DNA of 64,000 nt from Pseudomonadota bacterium (GTDB taxonomy: Bacteria; Desulfobacterota; Binatia; UBA9968). Location: positions 124,001 through 188,000 of the forward strand of contig JAJPJQ010000018.1 in the NCBI GenBank assembly GCA_021324155.1. Reading direction: 5' to 3'. Shown here one piece after another: positions 55,463 to 63,828 of the stretch (positions are counted from its first letter, which is position 1; every line of letters starts with the position of its first letter). The notes under the pieces were generated by a model. The model saw only the letters and a list, made by a program, of their open reading frames with translations, did no database searches and was not told where the DNA came from. The position numbers were made by a program, and so were the translations under genes.

Positions 55463-56638
55463 CTACTTCGTCTGCGCCTGCGCGGCGCCGGTCGGCGCGG
55501 CGGCGCTTGCCGTCCGCGTGAAAGGCTGAGGATTAACGGCCATGCCTTCTTTAACTTTTTGCGTTCCTTCGGCAACGACGCGCTCGCCGGGCTTAAGGCC
55601 TGATTCGATGATCCACTGCGAGCCGACGCGATCGCCGACTTTGACCGGCCGGACGTGCACGTGATTGTCGGAACCGACAACCGCGACTTGATACGATCCT
55701 TGCAGCTCGGTTACGGCGCGCTGCGGGACCAGCAGCGCTCCGAGGGCGGTCTTCGGTGCCGCCTTCACGCGGACGAATTGCCCTGGGCGTAGCGCATTGC
55801 CGGGATTGGGAAAAACGCCCTGGATTCTCAGCGCGCCGGTCTTGACGTCGACCTGACGGTCGGCGAACGAAAACCTTCCCGTGTGCGGGTAAAGGCTGCC
55901 GTCGGCGAGAATCATCTGGAGCCGGATATTCTGCTCGCGCTCTGCGCGCTTCTCGGGATCGGGATTCATGCGCAGCCAGTTGATATGTTCCTGCTCGCTG
56001 ACCGAAAAGAAGACCTTGATCGGGTCGACCGTCGAGATCGATGTGAGCGGCACGTTCGCCGCTACGAGATCGCCGACCTGCGCCTGCGCGATGCCGGCGA
56101 TGCCGTCGATCGGCGAAGTCACCTTCGTCCAGTCCAGATTGAGCCGCGCTTGCGCAACCTGCGCTTTCGCGGCGGCGACCGCGGCCTCATTGCCGAGATT
56201 CGCCTGGACAGCGTTGTCGAGCTCCTGTTGGCTGACGACTTGGTCCTTCGCAAGCGGCGTTAAACGTTTGACGTCTATCTGGGTTTTCCCGAGCGCCGCT
56301 TCGGCTTGTTTTAATTGTCCTAGCGCCTGCTCGAGCGCGGCCTGGTAAGTACGCGGATCGATCTCGAACAGAAGCTGGCCGCTCTTGACGTACGATCCCT
56401 CTTTATAGTCCTGCCGCAGCAAGTAGCCGGTCACGCGCGGCTGGATCTGCGCGTTGACATAGCCGTCAAGCGTGCCGACCCATACGGAATAAATCGGCAC
56501 GTCTTTCTGTTCGACGGCCACGACCTCGACGTCGGTCGGCTTTGCCTCCGCCTTCGGCGGCTGCTTACAGCCGGCGAAGGAGACGACGATTACCAGAGCA
56601 GCAACAATTTGCAGGAAGCTGTTCAGAATTCGAAGCAC
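55463..56638 (-). CDS. RND efflux periplasmic adaptor (AcrA/MexA type)
   Basis: A 391-residue membrane-fusion protein. The GTG start at 56638 leads a lipoprotein signal (VVSFAGCKQ, Cys near residue 24). Downstream are the lipoyl-like halves QIQPRVTGYLLRQDYKEGSYVKSG and TKVTSPIDGIAGIAQAQVGD, with a coiled coil between (roughly residues 85-160). It links the pump to the outer-membrane channel. It is the first gene of the efflux operon; AAGG upstream of the GTG is the likely ribosome site. Confidence 0.92.
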   Translation of the reverse strand: MLRILNSFLQIVAALVIVVSFAGCKQPPKAEAKPTDVEVVAVEQKDVPIYSVWVGTLDGYVNAQIQPRVTGYLLRQDYKEGSYVKSGQLLFEIDPRTYQAALEQALGQLKQAEAALGKTQIDVKRLTPLAKDQVVSQQELDNAVQANLGNEAAVAAAKAQVAQARLNLDWTKVTSPIDGIAGIAQAQVGDLVAANVPLTSISTVDPIKVFFSVSEQEHINWLRMNPDPEKRAEREQNIRLQMILADGSLYPHTGRFSFADRQVDVKTGALRIQGVFPNPGNALRPGQFVRVKAAPKTALGALLVPQRAVTELQGSYQVAVVGSDNHVHVRPVKVGDRVGSQWIIESGLKPGERVVAEGTQKVKEGMAVNPQPFTRTASAAAPTGAAQAQTK

Positions 56639-56778
56639 GGATAAGCCTTGCGCAAAAACCGGTGGCCTTCAATAAGGCGTTCCCGGAACTCATCCTCCCG
56701 CCCACAGCCGAACATTGTGTCGCGCCGGCCAACCTGCCAAAATGAGAATCTTCAGGCAGCGACTAGAGGTATCCTCCA

Positions 56779-57180
56779 ATGTGGGCACAAAAATATGTAT
56801 TTGCAACAGCTGCTTTGTTGATGCTGTTTTGTACTGCCACCGTGGCGTTCGCGGCGGGCCGGGAGGATACCGATCGAGCGGTCGATTATCTGATCGGCTA
56901 TGTAGCTCGCTCGGATTCCACTTTCATTCGTAACGGGCAGAGCTATGACCCGCAAAAGGCGGCCGCGCATCTGCGCTCGAAGTACGATTATTTCAGAACG
57001 CAGATTCAGACGCCTGAGGATTTTATTCGTTTGGCCGCCACGAAGAGCGAGCTTTCTGGAAAGCCGTATTTGGTTCAAACGCGCGGCGGGCGCGTTTTCA
57101 CGTCGGCAGAGTGGCTGACCCAGATTCTTGCCGATTACCGCGCAGGGCAGCAGCAGACCCTCGGGCAATTTCCGCCCTGA
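56779..57180 (+). CDS. DUF5329 (YfeK-like) secreted protein
   Basis: A 133-residue protein with a signal peptide (LLMLFCTATVAFAAG, cleavage near residue 24). The mature part has VDYLIGYVARSDSTFIRNG, DPQKAAAHLRSKYDYF, and TRGGRVFTSAEWLTQIL, which match the small periplasmic DUF5329 family as I remember it. Function is unknown. It is divergent from the efflux operon across 140 bases and is followed by a gene-poor stretch. GAGG lies nine bases upstream of the ATG. Confidence 0.75.
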   Translation: MWAQKYVFATAALLMLFCTATVAFAAGREDTDRAVDYLIGYVARSDSTFIRNGQSYDPQKAAAHLRSKYDYFRTQIQTPEDFIRLAATKSELSGKPYLVQTRGGRVFTSAEWLTQILADYRAGQQQTLGQFPP

Positions 57181-57386
57181 TGTTCACCCTGTAGACGGGC
57201 ACGAGTAGCCGCCGCTGCCCATTTATACGGTATGCCGGAATCGCTCAGGAGGCTCGATACAAACTACAAAAAAGCCGGCTGCAGTGGCATTCGTGGCGGG
57301 TTCCTTTCTGCCCGCCGGAGCCGGGGTTCGAAACGAACCGCCGGCTCCGTCCCCCCGGGCAGAACCGTGTGAAAAATTTACTTAAA
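57181..57386. other. Gene-poor stretch with a nested hairpin
   Basis: No supported ORF lies in these 206 bases. Two overlapping hairpins occupy 57295-57362 (see the separate repeat entry). AT-rich sequence at 57371-57390 (AAAAATTTACTTAAATTAG) follows, and AAAAAAGCCGGCTGC at 57268-57282 precedes it. Confidence 0.5.
57295..57362. repeat. Nested inverted repeats, possible structured RNA
   Basis: Outer arms CTGCCCG (57308-57314) and CGGGCAG (57356-57362) enclose inner arms GGAGCCGG (57317-57324) and CCGGCTCC (57341-57348), which enclose GGTTCG (57325-57330), AAA and CGAACC (57334-57339). Upstream GGCGGG (57295-57300) can instead pair with CCCGCC (57311-57316), which competes with the outer stem. 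It is not a tRNA despite the TTCGAAA centre. Confidence 0.55.
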
Positions 57387-57572
57387 TTAGTTGTGCTGAG
57401 ACGCTATGGCTTTTTCGTTTTTCTCCGACCCTCGCTCTTCGACGCGAAGATCGCGCAGCCGGCGCTGAAACCAAGTATTGTTGGGCCATTTCCATGGGTG
57501 GTGCGGCAATGCATCGCCAAGATACGGCGCGCCGTTCACTTTGCTCTGCTGAAAGATGCTTTGCCAATTCAT
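57387..57572 (-). CDS. Small Trp-rich hypothetical protein
   Basis: A 61-residue ORF starting MNWQSIFQQSKVNG with four Trp residues in the first half (NWQ, HHPWKWPNNTW) and a charged tail RRLRDLRVEERGSEKNEK. What makes it credible is a strong AAGGAGG six to eight bases upstream of ATG 57572, within 40 bases of the end of the nucleotidyltransferase gene on the same strand. I recognise no family. It would be a small cytoplasmic basic protein. Confidence 0.5.
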   Translation of the reverse strand: MNWQSIFQQSKVNGAPYLGDALPHHPWKWPNNTWFQRRLRDLRVEERGSEKNEKAIASQHN

Positions 57573-57610
57573 AGGCGACCCTCCTTTTCAATCCGCCTCC
57601 ACGGCGGTCC

Positions 57611-58666
57611 TCATCCCAACCTGAGTGTAGGCGCGTTTTTTGTTCTCGCCGTGCGCTTTCGCGAGCTCTCCCGGCTCGCCCAAAGCGCAAAGAGTTCACG
57701 CTCGGGGATATCGTTGACCCGCGCGAGATATCCGCTTCGCGTCAGCGCGCTTACCAGCGTTTGTGGAGACCGCCAATCGCTCCACAACACGCCTTCGACC
57801 GGCAGCGTCAGCAACGAGTCCGGCCTTTTTCCCGGCAACTGTTCAAGTAAATCGGCGGAGAAATCATACGATTCGATTGCCTTGTAAGCATCGGCTACGG
57901 CCTGTCGCTCCCGTTTGCCGCCAAGCGCGCGGCCGAGACTTTCGAACGTAGCGTGCAGCGAAGGCATAAGCCGCGCGATCAAATCGAATACTGTGAATGC
58001 CTTGAAAACGATCGCCATCGTGTTCCAAAGTGCGCCGCGCTCTAAAAGTTCGGACAAGGCGGCTTTCGAGGGATTTTCGACGAAAGACGCCACGCGCTCC
58101 ACCCCGAATCCGCGTAGCTTATCCGGCGCGCCGCCGGGGACGATATAGCCGTAGTCGGCTTCCGCCGCCTCGGGCTTAATGCCTAGTAGAAGGAGACTCG
58201 CGGGGCTTCGCTCCAACGTCCGGGACGCCAGGTAGAGATAGCTCACGAACCTGTTCTCCTCGGAGACGAAATGATCCGAGGGGAGAAGCACCACGGTCGC
58301 GAGCGGATCGCGGTGATAAATGTGCAGCAGCGGCAGCAATACCTCCGGCAGTGAGCCTTTGTCTTCCGGCTGTACGACGACCGTGCCGCGTGGTCGCCGG
58401 GCGATCTGCCGGCGTACTTCCGGCCGCTTCATTTGCTCGCGTCCGACGGAGACGAAGAGTCGCTCGGGCGCGATCAGTTTCTCGGCCCGGGCGATCGTAT
58501 GCTCCAGCATGGATCGTTTGCCGATAAAGCGGACAAAAGGCTTCGGCAAATCATCGCCGCGGAGCTTGCGAATGAACTGGGCCAAGCCCCGGTCGTCGCG
58601 CGCGGCGAGGACAACACCGTAAAGCAAAGATGGAGCGGCTTTTCCGTCGATGGGATGAGTCGGCAT
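57611..58666 (-). CDS. Sugar-1-phosphate nucleotidyltransferase, mannose-1-phosphate guanylyltransferase-like
   Basis: A 351-residue protein with a Rossmann-like nucleotidyltransferase domain. It has YGVVLAARDDRGLAQF near residue 16, PKPFVRFIGKRSMLEHTIARA, VVQPEDKGSLPEVLLPLLHI, and LLPSDHFVSEE (metal-site region), all resembling GDP-mannose pyrophosphorylases. In the usual GxGxRxxP loop the residues differ (AARDDRGLAQ), so activity may deviate. No sugar-pathway partners are next to it. The ATG lacks a visible ribosome site and a palindrome lies upstream at 58754-58768. Confidence 0.75.
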   Translation of the reverse strand: MPTHPIDGKAAPSLLYGVVLAARDDRGLAQFIRKLRGDDLPKPFVRFIGKRSMLEHTIARAEKLIAPERLFVSVGREQMKRPEVRRQIARRPRGTVVVQPEDKGSLPEVLLPLLHIYHRDPLATVVLLPSDHFVSEENRFVSYLYLASRTLERSPASLLLLGIKPEAAEADYGYIVPGGAPDKLRGFGVERVASFVENPSKAALSELLERGALWNTMAIVFKAFTVFDLIARLMPSLHATFESLGRALGGKRERQAVADAYKAIESYDFSADLLEQLPGKRPDSLLTLPVEGVLWSDWRSPQTLVSALTRSGYLARVNDIPERELFALWASRESSRKRTARTKNAPTLRLG

Positions 58667-58753
58667 GATCGATTTCGTCGCAACAATAAGTTGCTCGCCT
58701 AGATTACCCGCTGAAAGCGCTTTGACAAATAGGGCGCTTACCCTAATCGGCGG

Positions 58754-58768
58754 CCGGGAAATTCCCGG
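58754..58768. promoter_or_regulatory. 15-base palindrome upstream of the nucleotidyltransferase
   Basis: CCGGGAA, one A, then TTCCCGG forms a perfect inverted repeat in the 144-base gap between the membrane protein and the nucleotidyltransferase start. A TTGACA occurs on the plus strand nearby at about 58715-58720. A dimeric repressor site is possible. Confidence 0.35.
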
Positions 58769-58810
58769 TCACAAGGAGAGGCCCAATTAAGGAGGGGGAA
58801 AGTACCGGGA

Positions 58811-59152
58811 TTATAAGCTGGAGACCAAAAAACGCAGGATGAAGCTTACCACGCTGAGAACGATTGCGCCGAGCAGCGCAGGGCCGAAGCCCTGAACGGA
58901 AAAGCCGGGTACCAGCACGGCGGCCAACATCAGCATAAGCGCGTTAATGACTATGAGAAAGAGACCAAAACTCAAGATGGTGATCGGCAACGTCAAGATT
59001 TTGAGCACGAAGCCCAGTGTCGCGTTGACGAGACCGATCACGACCGCGGCGATCAAGGCGGTGCCGAAGCCGCGGACCGCGAAACCCGGCACGACGTGGG
59101 CGACGATGAGGATGCTGAGAGCGCTCAGGAGCCAGTGTACGATCAGTACCAT
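58811..59152 (-). CDS. Phage-holin-4-like (PF04020 type) small membrane protein
   Basis: A 113-residue integral membrane protein starting MVLIVHWLLSALSILIVAH. It shows four hydrophobic segments and the repeated VPGFxVxGFGxAL pattern (VPGFAVRGFGTAL and VPGFSVQGFGPAL), which is characteristic of the family. Function is unknown, and the holin label is only a family name. ATG 59152 is preceded by GGAGGATCGCACC. It lies directly before tRNA-Ser on the other strand. Confidence 0.85.
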   Translation of the reverse strand: MVLIVHWLLSALSILIVAHVVPGFAVRGFGTALIAAVVIGLVNATLGFVLKILTLPITILSFGLFLIVINALMLMLAAVLVPGFSVQGFGPALLGAIVLSVVSFILRFLVSSL

Positions 59153-59242
59153 GGTGCGATCCTCCGGCGGCATTCTAGCGCCGTTGGCCGCAGGTCGCAA
59201 ACTTTTTTCCGCTTCCTATGTATGTTATGAAAATGCAAGGCC

Positions 59243-59335
59243 GGAGAGGTGACCGAGCGGTTGAAGGTGCACGACTGGAAATCGTGTATGCCGTTAATAG
59301 CGGCATCGGGGGTTCGAATCCCCCCCTCTCCGCCA
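59243..59335 (+). tRNA. tRNA-Ser (GGA anticodon)
   Basis: A 93-base class II tRNA with CCA encoded. The acceptor arm is GGAGAGG (59243-59249) with CCTCTCC (59325-59331), the discriminator G and CCA at 59333-59335. The anticodon loop CTGGAAA (59275-59281) presents GGA at 59277-59279. A long variable arm, typical for serine, follows, and the T arm contains GGTTCGAATCC. Confidence 0.97.
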
Positions 59336-59465
59336 CTTCCGACTCCTTGAGTGCCGATTTTTTCTTGATTCTTCGCCAGGATCGTCGTACTCTTTTTTCA
59401 AGCTCACCGGAATTCCGCAGCTCGAAGCGAGCCGGAAAATCCGCTCCAGGAGCGCCGGATGTCGA

Positions 59466-59577
59466 TTGCTGATAGCCGGGCCCTGTGCAAGGCGGTCCCG
59501 CAAACCCCGTCAGGTCCGGAAGGAAGCAGCGGTAGCGGCTTTACCCCTGTGCCACAGGCAAACCCGGCTGTCAGCAA
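59466..59577 (+). ncRNA. ffs: Small signal recognition particle RNA (4.5S type)
   Basis: The segment contains the conserved SRP tip GTCCGGAAGGAAGCAGCG, with the GGAA tetraloop. The ends form a long helix: TTGCTGATAGCCGGG at 59466-59480 pairs with CCCGGCTGTCAGCAA at 59563-59577 with one G-T pair. The size is about 112 bases, as in small bacterial SRP RNAs. The RNA binds Ffh and helps send ribosomes to the membrane. Gene order tRNA-Ser, ffs, dnaX is conserved in several phyla. Confidence 0.95.
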
Positions 59578-59604
59578 TGGGCACCCGGACTCGCTTCACT
59601 CGGC

Positions 59605-59640
59605 ATCTCAGATGGCAAATCTCAGATTGCCATTTGAGAT
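59605..59640. repeat. 14-bp hairpin between the SRP RNA and dnaX
   Basis: ATCTCAGATGGCAA (59605-59618) pairs with TTGCCATTTGAGAT (59627-59640) with one G-T pair and an 8-base loop (ATCTCAGA). Additional copies of the AAATCTCA/TGAGATTT unit follow to about 59655. It may end the SRP transcript or be a dispersed palindrome of the TGAGATTTGAAATCTCA kind. Confidence 0.55.
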
Positions 59641-59666
59641 GTGAAATTTGAGATTCCATAGGGACT

Positions 59667-61361
59667 ATGTCTTATCTCGTTCTCGCGCGAAAATGGCGGC
59701 CGCAGACGTTCAAAGACATCGTCGGCCAGGGCCATGTCACGCAGGTCCTGCGCAATGCCATCGCTGCGGGCAGAATCGCGCACGCTTATCTTTTCACGGG
59801 TGTGAGAGGCGTCGGCAAGACGACGGCCGCGCGCGTGCTCGCCAAAGCGCTCAATTGCGAGCGCGGCCCGGCCGCCGATCCCTGCAATGAATGCTCGCAA
59901 TGCGTCGAGATTACCGAAGGCCGGTCCCTCGACGTGTACGAGATCGACGGCGCATCCAACCGCGGCATCGACGAAGTCCGGCAGATCATCGAGAATGTCA
60001 AGTATCAGCCGGCGCGCAGCCGCTTCAAAATCTACATCATCGACGAGGTTCATCAGGTCACGAAGGACGCCTTCAACGCGCTCTTGAAGACCCTCGAAGA
60101 GCCTCCTGAATTCGTCAAGTTTATCCTCGCGACCACCGAGCCGCACCGGCTGCCCGAGACGATTCTCTCGCGCTGTCAGCGCTTCGATTTTCGCCGCATT
60201 CAGACTCGTGAAGCGATCGAGCGGCTCAGCGAGATCGCCGGCAAGGAATCGCTGAAAATCTCCGCCGGCGCGCTGCTGCTGCTCGCGCGCGAAGCCGAAG
60301 GCAGCATGCGCGATGCTCAGTCTCTGCTGGAACAGATGCTCTCCTATGCGCCGCCGGAAAGCGGCGCGTCAATCGACGAGCGCCTGGTGGAAAGTATTCT
60401 CGGGGTCACCGACCGGCGCGTCCTCTACGACCTTTCCGCGGCGGTGCTGCAGGGTGACGCGAAAAAGGCGGTCGAGATCGTCGCGCAAGTCGTGGATCAG
60501 GGGAAGGATGTCACGCGGCTCTCGCGCGAGCTCGTCGAGCATTTCCGCAATCTGCTGGTGGCGCGGCTCTCTGCCGGCGTGAACGAGGCGCGGCCGGACG
60601 CCGATGCCCGCCGCCAGCTTTTGGACTTGCCCGACCAGGAGATCGATGAACTCGGGCGACAGGCCGCAGGTGTATCGGCCGATGCCTTGCTCGACTATTT
60701 TAAATTCATCGCCGCCGGTGATGAGGAAGTCGCGCGCTCGCCGTATCCGCGGTTCGCGCTCGAAGCCGCGCTCGTCCGCCTCGCGACGCTCTCGGCCGCC
60801 GTTCCGATCACCGAGCTGGTCGACCGCCTCGAAGGATTGGAAAAAAAGCTCTCCGGCGCAGATTCGAGACCGTCCTCGACGCGGCCGCTCGTTCGGCCGT
60901 CCGTCGATCCGGCGCCTGCGTCGTTCCGAGCCCCGAGTCCGGAGACGGCTCCGATGCCGGCGCCTCAAGCACCGCAAGTGACCGCGCCCGCTGGTTTGAC
61001 GGCGGCGGGAACCCCGTCCGAGCAGTGGCAGAAATTCGTCGCATTCGTCACGCAGCAGAAAAAGTTTCTCGCGACGCATCTGGCGAACGTCGAGCCGCTC
61101 GCCTTGCCGCCTGGACCGCTCCAGCTGGGGGTCGAGGGCCGCCATCATCTTACCTATCTCCAGGATCCTGAAAATCTCTCGGCGCTCAAGGAATTCGCGA
61201 AACGGTTTTTCTCGGCCGAGGTTTCCGTGTCGCTCTCGCTGCTACAGGAGAAGAGGGCGCAGACCGACGGCGCGGCTGCAAGCGGCGAGCCGAACGACGT
61301 CGTCAGGGACGCGCTCAGGATCTTCGGCGGATCTGTAAGGCAGGTTAAGCGGCCGGAGTAA
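59667..61361 (+). CDS. dnaX: DNA polymerase III subunit gamma/tau
   Basis: A 564-residue clamp-loader ATPase. Walker A GVRGVGKT lies at residues 45-52, the zinc-binding Cys are C64, C73, C76 and C79, Walker B is YIIDEVHQ, sensor 1 is LATTEPH and the SRC motif carries the arginine finger. A Pro-rich linker (about residues 395-450) precedes a C-terminal domain. A run A AAA AAG in the reading frame (60842-60848, residues 392-394) resembles the slippery site that makes gamma by frameshift in E. coli. It sits upstream of ybaB and recR. Confidence 0.95.
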   Translation: MSYLVLARKWRPQTFKDIVGQGHVTQVLRNAIAAGRIAHAYLFTGVRGVGKTTAARVLAKALNCERGPAADPCNECSQCVEITEGRSLDVYEIDGASNRGIDEVRQIIENVKYQPARSRFKIYIIDEVHQVTKDAFNALLKTLEEPPEFVKFILATTEPHRLPETILSRCQRFDFRRIQTREAIERLSEIAGKESLKISAGALLLLAREAEGSMRDAQSLLEQMLSYAPPESGASIDERLVESILGVTDRRVLYDLSAAVLQGDAKKAVEIVAQVVDQGKDVTRLSRELVEHFRNLLVARLSAGVNEARPDADARRQLLDLPDQEIDELGRQAAGVSADALLDYFKFIAAGDEEVARSPYPRFALEAALVRLATLSAAVPITELVDRLEGLEKKLSGADSRPSSTRPLVRPSVDPAPASFRAPSPETAPMPAPQAPQVTAPAGLTAAGTPSEQWQKFVAFVTQQKKFLATHLANVEPLALPPGPLQLGVEGRHHLTYLQDPENLSALKEFAKRFFSAEVSVSLSLLQEKRAQTDGAAASGEPNDVVRDALRIFGGSVRQVKRPE

Positions 61362-61376
61362 GGCGAAAGGATCTTT

Positions 61377-61700
61377 ATGGCCAAGGGTTTCGGCGGTATG
61401 GGAAATCTTTTCAAGCAGGCGCAGGAGATGCAGGCCAAGCTCGCCCGCGTTCAGGAAGAGCTCGCGCATAAGACCGTCGAGGCCTCCTCCGGAGGCGGTA
61501 TGGTGCGCGTCACGGTCACCGGGCAGCTCGGTTTGGCCTCCATCAAAATCGATCCCGCGGTCGTCAATTCCGACGAGCGCGAAATGCTCGAAGATCTCGT
61601 GCTCGCCGCCGTCAACGAAGGGCTGCGCCTGGCGCGTGAGATGGCCTCGGAAGAAATGAGTAAGATTACCGGCGGCATGAAAATTCCCGGGCTCAGTTAG
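61377..61700 (+). CDS. ybaB: YbaB/EbfC family nucleoid-associated protein
   Basis: A 107-residue protein. It begins FGGMGNLFKQAQEMQAKLARVQEELAHKTV, an N-terminal helix with heptad repeats, followed by VEASSGGGMVRVTVTGQLGL, the family core. It forms tweezer-shaped dimers that bind DNA. It is almost always found between dnaX and recR, as here. Confidence 0.93.
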   Translation: MAKGFGGMGNLFKQAQEMQAKLARVQEELAHKTVEASSGGGMVRVTVTGQLGLASIKIDPAVVNSDEREMLEDLVLAAVNEGLRLAREMASEEMSKITGGMKIPGLS

Positions 61701-61712
61701 GCAGTTTTGAGT

Positions 61713-62333
61713 ATGGCGAACTATCCCGCGCCGCTGACGCGCCTTATTAAAGAGTTATCGAAGCTCCCGGGCATCGGCGAAAAGACCGCCGGCCGTCTTG
61801 CGTTTCACCTGCTGAAGGAAAGCGCCGAGGAAGTCCAGGCCCTGGCCGAGAGCGTCGCGCGATTAAAGCGCGAGCTCGGGCTGTGCGCGACCTGTTTCGG
61901 TCTCAGCGAAGTTCAGCCCGGAAACGGCGATCAGCCGCAGTGCGGCATCTGCGGCGACCCGCGGCGCGAGCGTGAAAAGATTTGCGTGGTCGAAGAGCCA
62001 TCGGACTTGATGGCGGTAGAAAAGTCGCAGGAATATAGAGGCCTCTACCATGTGCTTCACGGCACGATCTCGCCGCTCGACGGCGTGGGCCCGGACGCAC
62101 TCAGGATCAAAGAGCTGTTGGGTCGCGTAACAGTCGAAGGCGTGCGCGAGATAATCGTGGCGACGAATCCCACCGTCGACGGCGAAGCGACGGCGCTCTA
62201 CTTGTCCAAGACGCTCAAACCGTTGGGCATCACGGTGACCCGCATCGCGCGCGGCTTGCCCATGGGCGGCGACCTCGAGTATACCGACGCCGTCACCCTG
62301 GGCAAGGCGTTCGAAGGCCGAAGAGAAATCTAG
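61713..62333 (+). CDS. recR: Recombination protein RecR
   Basis: A 206-residue DNA-binding protein. It has the helix-hairpin-helix at [18 protein letters not shown], a C4 zinc finger (CATCFG and CGICGD) and a Toprim domain with [15 protein letters not shown] and [13 protein letters not shown]. With RecF and RecO it loads RecA at gaps. ATG 61713 (MANYPAPL) is preferred over TTG 61707. It follows ybaB by 12 bases, so both likely share the dnaX transcript. Confidence 0.95.
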   Translation: MANYPAPLTRLIKELSKLPGIGEKTAGRLAFHLLKESAEEVQALAESVARLKRELGLCATCFGLSEVQPGNGDQPQCGICGDPRREREKICVVEEPSDLMAVEKSQEYRGLYHVLHGTISPLDGVGPDALRIKELLGRVTVEGVREIIVATNPTVDGEATALYLSKTLKPLGITVTRIARGLPMGGDLEYTDAVTLGKAFEGRREI

Positions 62334-62373
62334 CAGGCGGCACTCAAGCGCCCGCGATTCACGTCCCGGTCGC

Positions 62374-62784
62374 ATGAAATCGCACACCGAATATCTCTGG
62401 TTCAACACCAAGCGCGAGCGCGAATTCGTCAATATCACGGACCAGGCCGCTGAGATTTTACGGAAAAGCGGCATTCGCGAGGGGATGATGCTTGTCTCTG
62501 CAATGCACATCACCGCCGGGGTCTACGTCAACGACGCCGAGGACGGCCTTATCCAGGACATCCAGGATTGGCTGGAGCGGCTGGCGCCGCGCGGCGACTA
62601 CCGCCATCACCTGACGGGCGAAACCAACGGCGACGCCCATTTGAAAAATCTTCTTATCGGGCATCAAGTCATCCTGCCCATCACTGCCGGTCGCTTCGAT
62701 CTCGGTCCCTGGCAGCAGCTCTATTACGCGGAGTTCGACGGCCGACGCCGCAAGCGCGTCATCGTCAAAATCATCGGTGAATAG
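62374..62784 (+). CDS. yjbQ: YjbQ family (UPF0047) protein
   Basis: A 136-residue single-domain protein. The family signature is visible as [39 protein letters not shown], and [23 protein letters not shown]. Members have thiamine-phosphate synthase-like activity in vitro, but their real role is unclear. It lies 40 bases after recR and converges with the phosphate transporter gene. Confidence 0.9.
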   Translation: MKSHTEYLWFNTKREREFVNITDQAAEILRKSGIREGMMLVSAMHITAGVYVNDAEDGLIQDIQDWLERLAPRGDYRHHLTGETNGDAHLKNLLIGHQVILPITAGRFDLGPWQQLYYAEFDGRRRKRVIVKIIGE

Positions 62785-62793
62785 AGTTCAGCT

Positions 62794-63828
62794 TCAGCCG
62801 ATGACTTGTCTGATAAAATGAATCGCCGCCCAGGCGAGCATCGCGAGCCCGCCTGACGCGGGAATCGTGAGCACCCACGCCCAAACGATCCGTCCCGCCA
62901 GATTCCAGCGCACGGAGCGGACCCGACGCACCGAGCCGACACCCACGATCGCACCGGTGATCGTGTGCGTCGTCGAGACAGGAATGCCGAAGTGCGCCGC
63001 GCCGAAAAGGGTGAGCGCTCCCGCGGTCTCGGCCGCGAAACCGCCCATCGGCTGTAATTTCGTGATTCGCGAGCCCATCGTGCGCACGATGCGCCACCCG
63101 CCCGAGAGCGTCCCGAGCCCGATCGCCGCGTGCGCGAGCAGGACAATCCAAAAAGGGATAGCCAATTTACCGGTTGGATCCGAGACGAGATGCCGGTAGG
63201 CAGGTACCGTGAAAAGCACGCCGGCGATAATACCCATGGTTTTTTGCGCGTCGTTGGTTCCGTGCCCCAGGCTGTAAGCGGCCGCGGAGATGAGCTGGCC
63301 GCGTCGGAAAAGGTGATCGACGCGCGCCGGCGAAGCGCGGCGGAACAGATTTAGGATCAACACCATCATCGCCATGGCGACCGCCAGGCCGAGCAGCGGC
63401 GCGATCAATATGAAAACGAGCGTCCAGGTCCAGCCCGACGGAATGATAACGCCGAAACCGGCTTCGGCGATGGCCGCGCCTGCATAGCCGCCGATCAGCG
63501 CGTGCGAAGAACTGGTCGGCAGACCGGAATACCATGTGATCAGGTCCCAGGTGATCGCGCCGATCAGGCCCGCCAGAATCGCATAGGAATCGATCATATT
63601 GACGTCGAGCAAACCGCTGCCGACGGTTTTTGCGACGGCGGTCCCGAAGGTAAACGCGGCGATGAAGTTCCAGAACGCCGCCCATGCGACGCCCTGGAGG
63701 GGCGTCAGGACGCGCGTCGAGACCACGGTTGCGATCGAGTTCGCGGCGTCGTGAAAGCCGTTGACATAATCGAAAGCGAGAGCGACGGCGATGATGAATA
63801 CCGTCAGAAGGAAGGTCGGCTCAGCCAT
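62794..63828 (-). CDS. Inorganic phosphate transporter, PiT family
   Basis: A 344-residue membrane protein with about ten helices. The N-terminal PiT signature is DYVNGFHDAANSIATVVST and the C-terminal one is HGTNDAQKTMGIIAG. It probably imports phosphate, in some species as metal phosphate, using the proton or sodium gradient. Its ATG overlaps the end of the upstream DUF47 gene by 8 bases, so the two are co-expressed. Confidence 0.93.
   Translation of the reverse strand: MAEPTFLLTVFIIAVALAFDYVNGFHDAANSIATVVSTRVLTPLQGVAWAAFWNFIAAFTFGTAVAKTVGSGLLDVNMIDSYAILAGLIGAITWDLITWYSGLPTSSSHALIGGYAGAAIAEAGFGVIIPSGWTWTLVFILIAPLLGLAVAMAMMVLILNLFRRASPARVDHLFRRGQLISAAAYSLGHGTNDAQKTMGIIAGVLFTVPAYRHLVSDPTGKLAIPFWIVLLAHAAIGLGTLSGGWRIVRTMGSRITKLQPMGGFAAETAGALTLFGAAHFGIPVSTTHTITGAIVGVGSVRRVRSVRWNLAGRIVWAWVLTIPASGGLAMLAWAAIHFIRQVIG

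Noticed and set aside
57325-57340. TTCGAAA within GGTTCGAAACGAACC as a possible tRNA T arm
   Set aside because: The stem continues symmetrically on both sides and there is no acceptor, D or anticodon arm in the right positions.
57369-57887. 172-codon plus-strand frame opposite the nucleotidyltransferase and the small ORF
   Set aside because: Antisense to a conserved family protein; composition typical of shadow frames.
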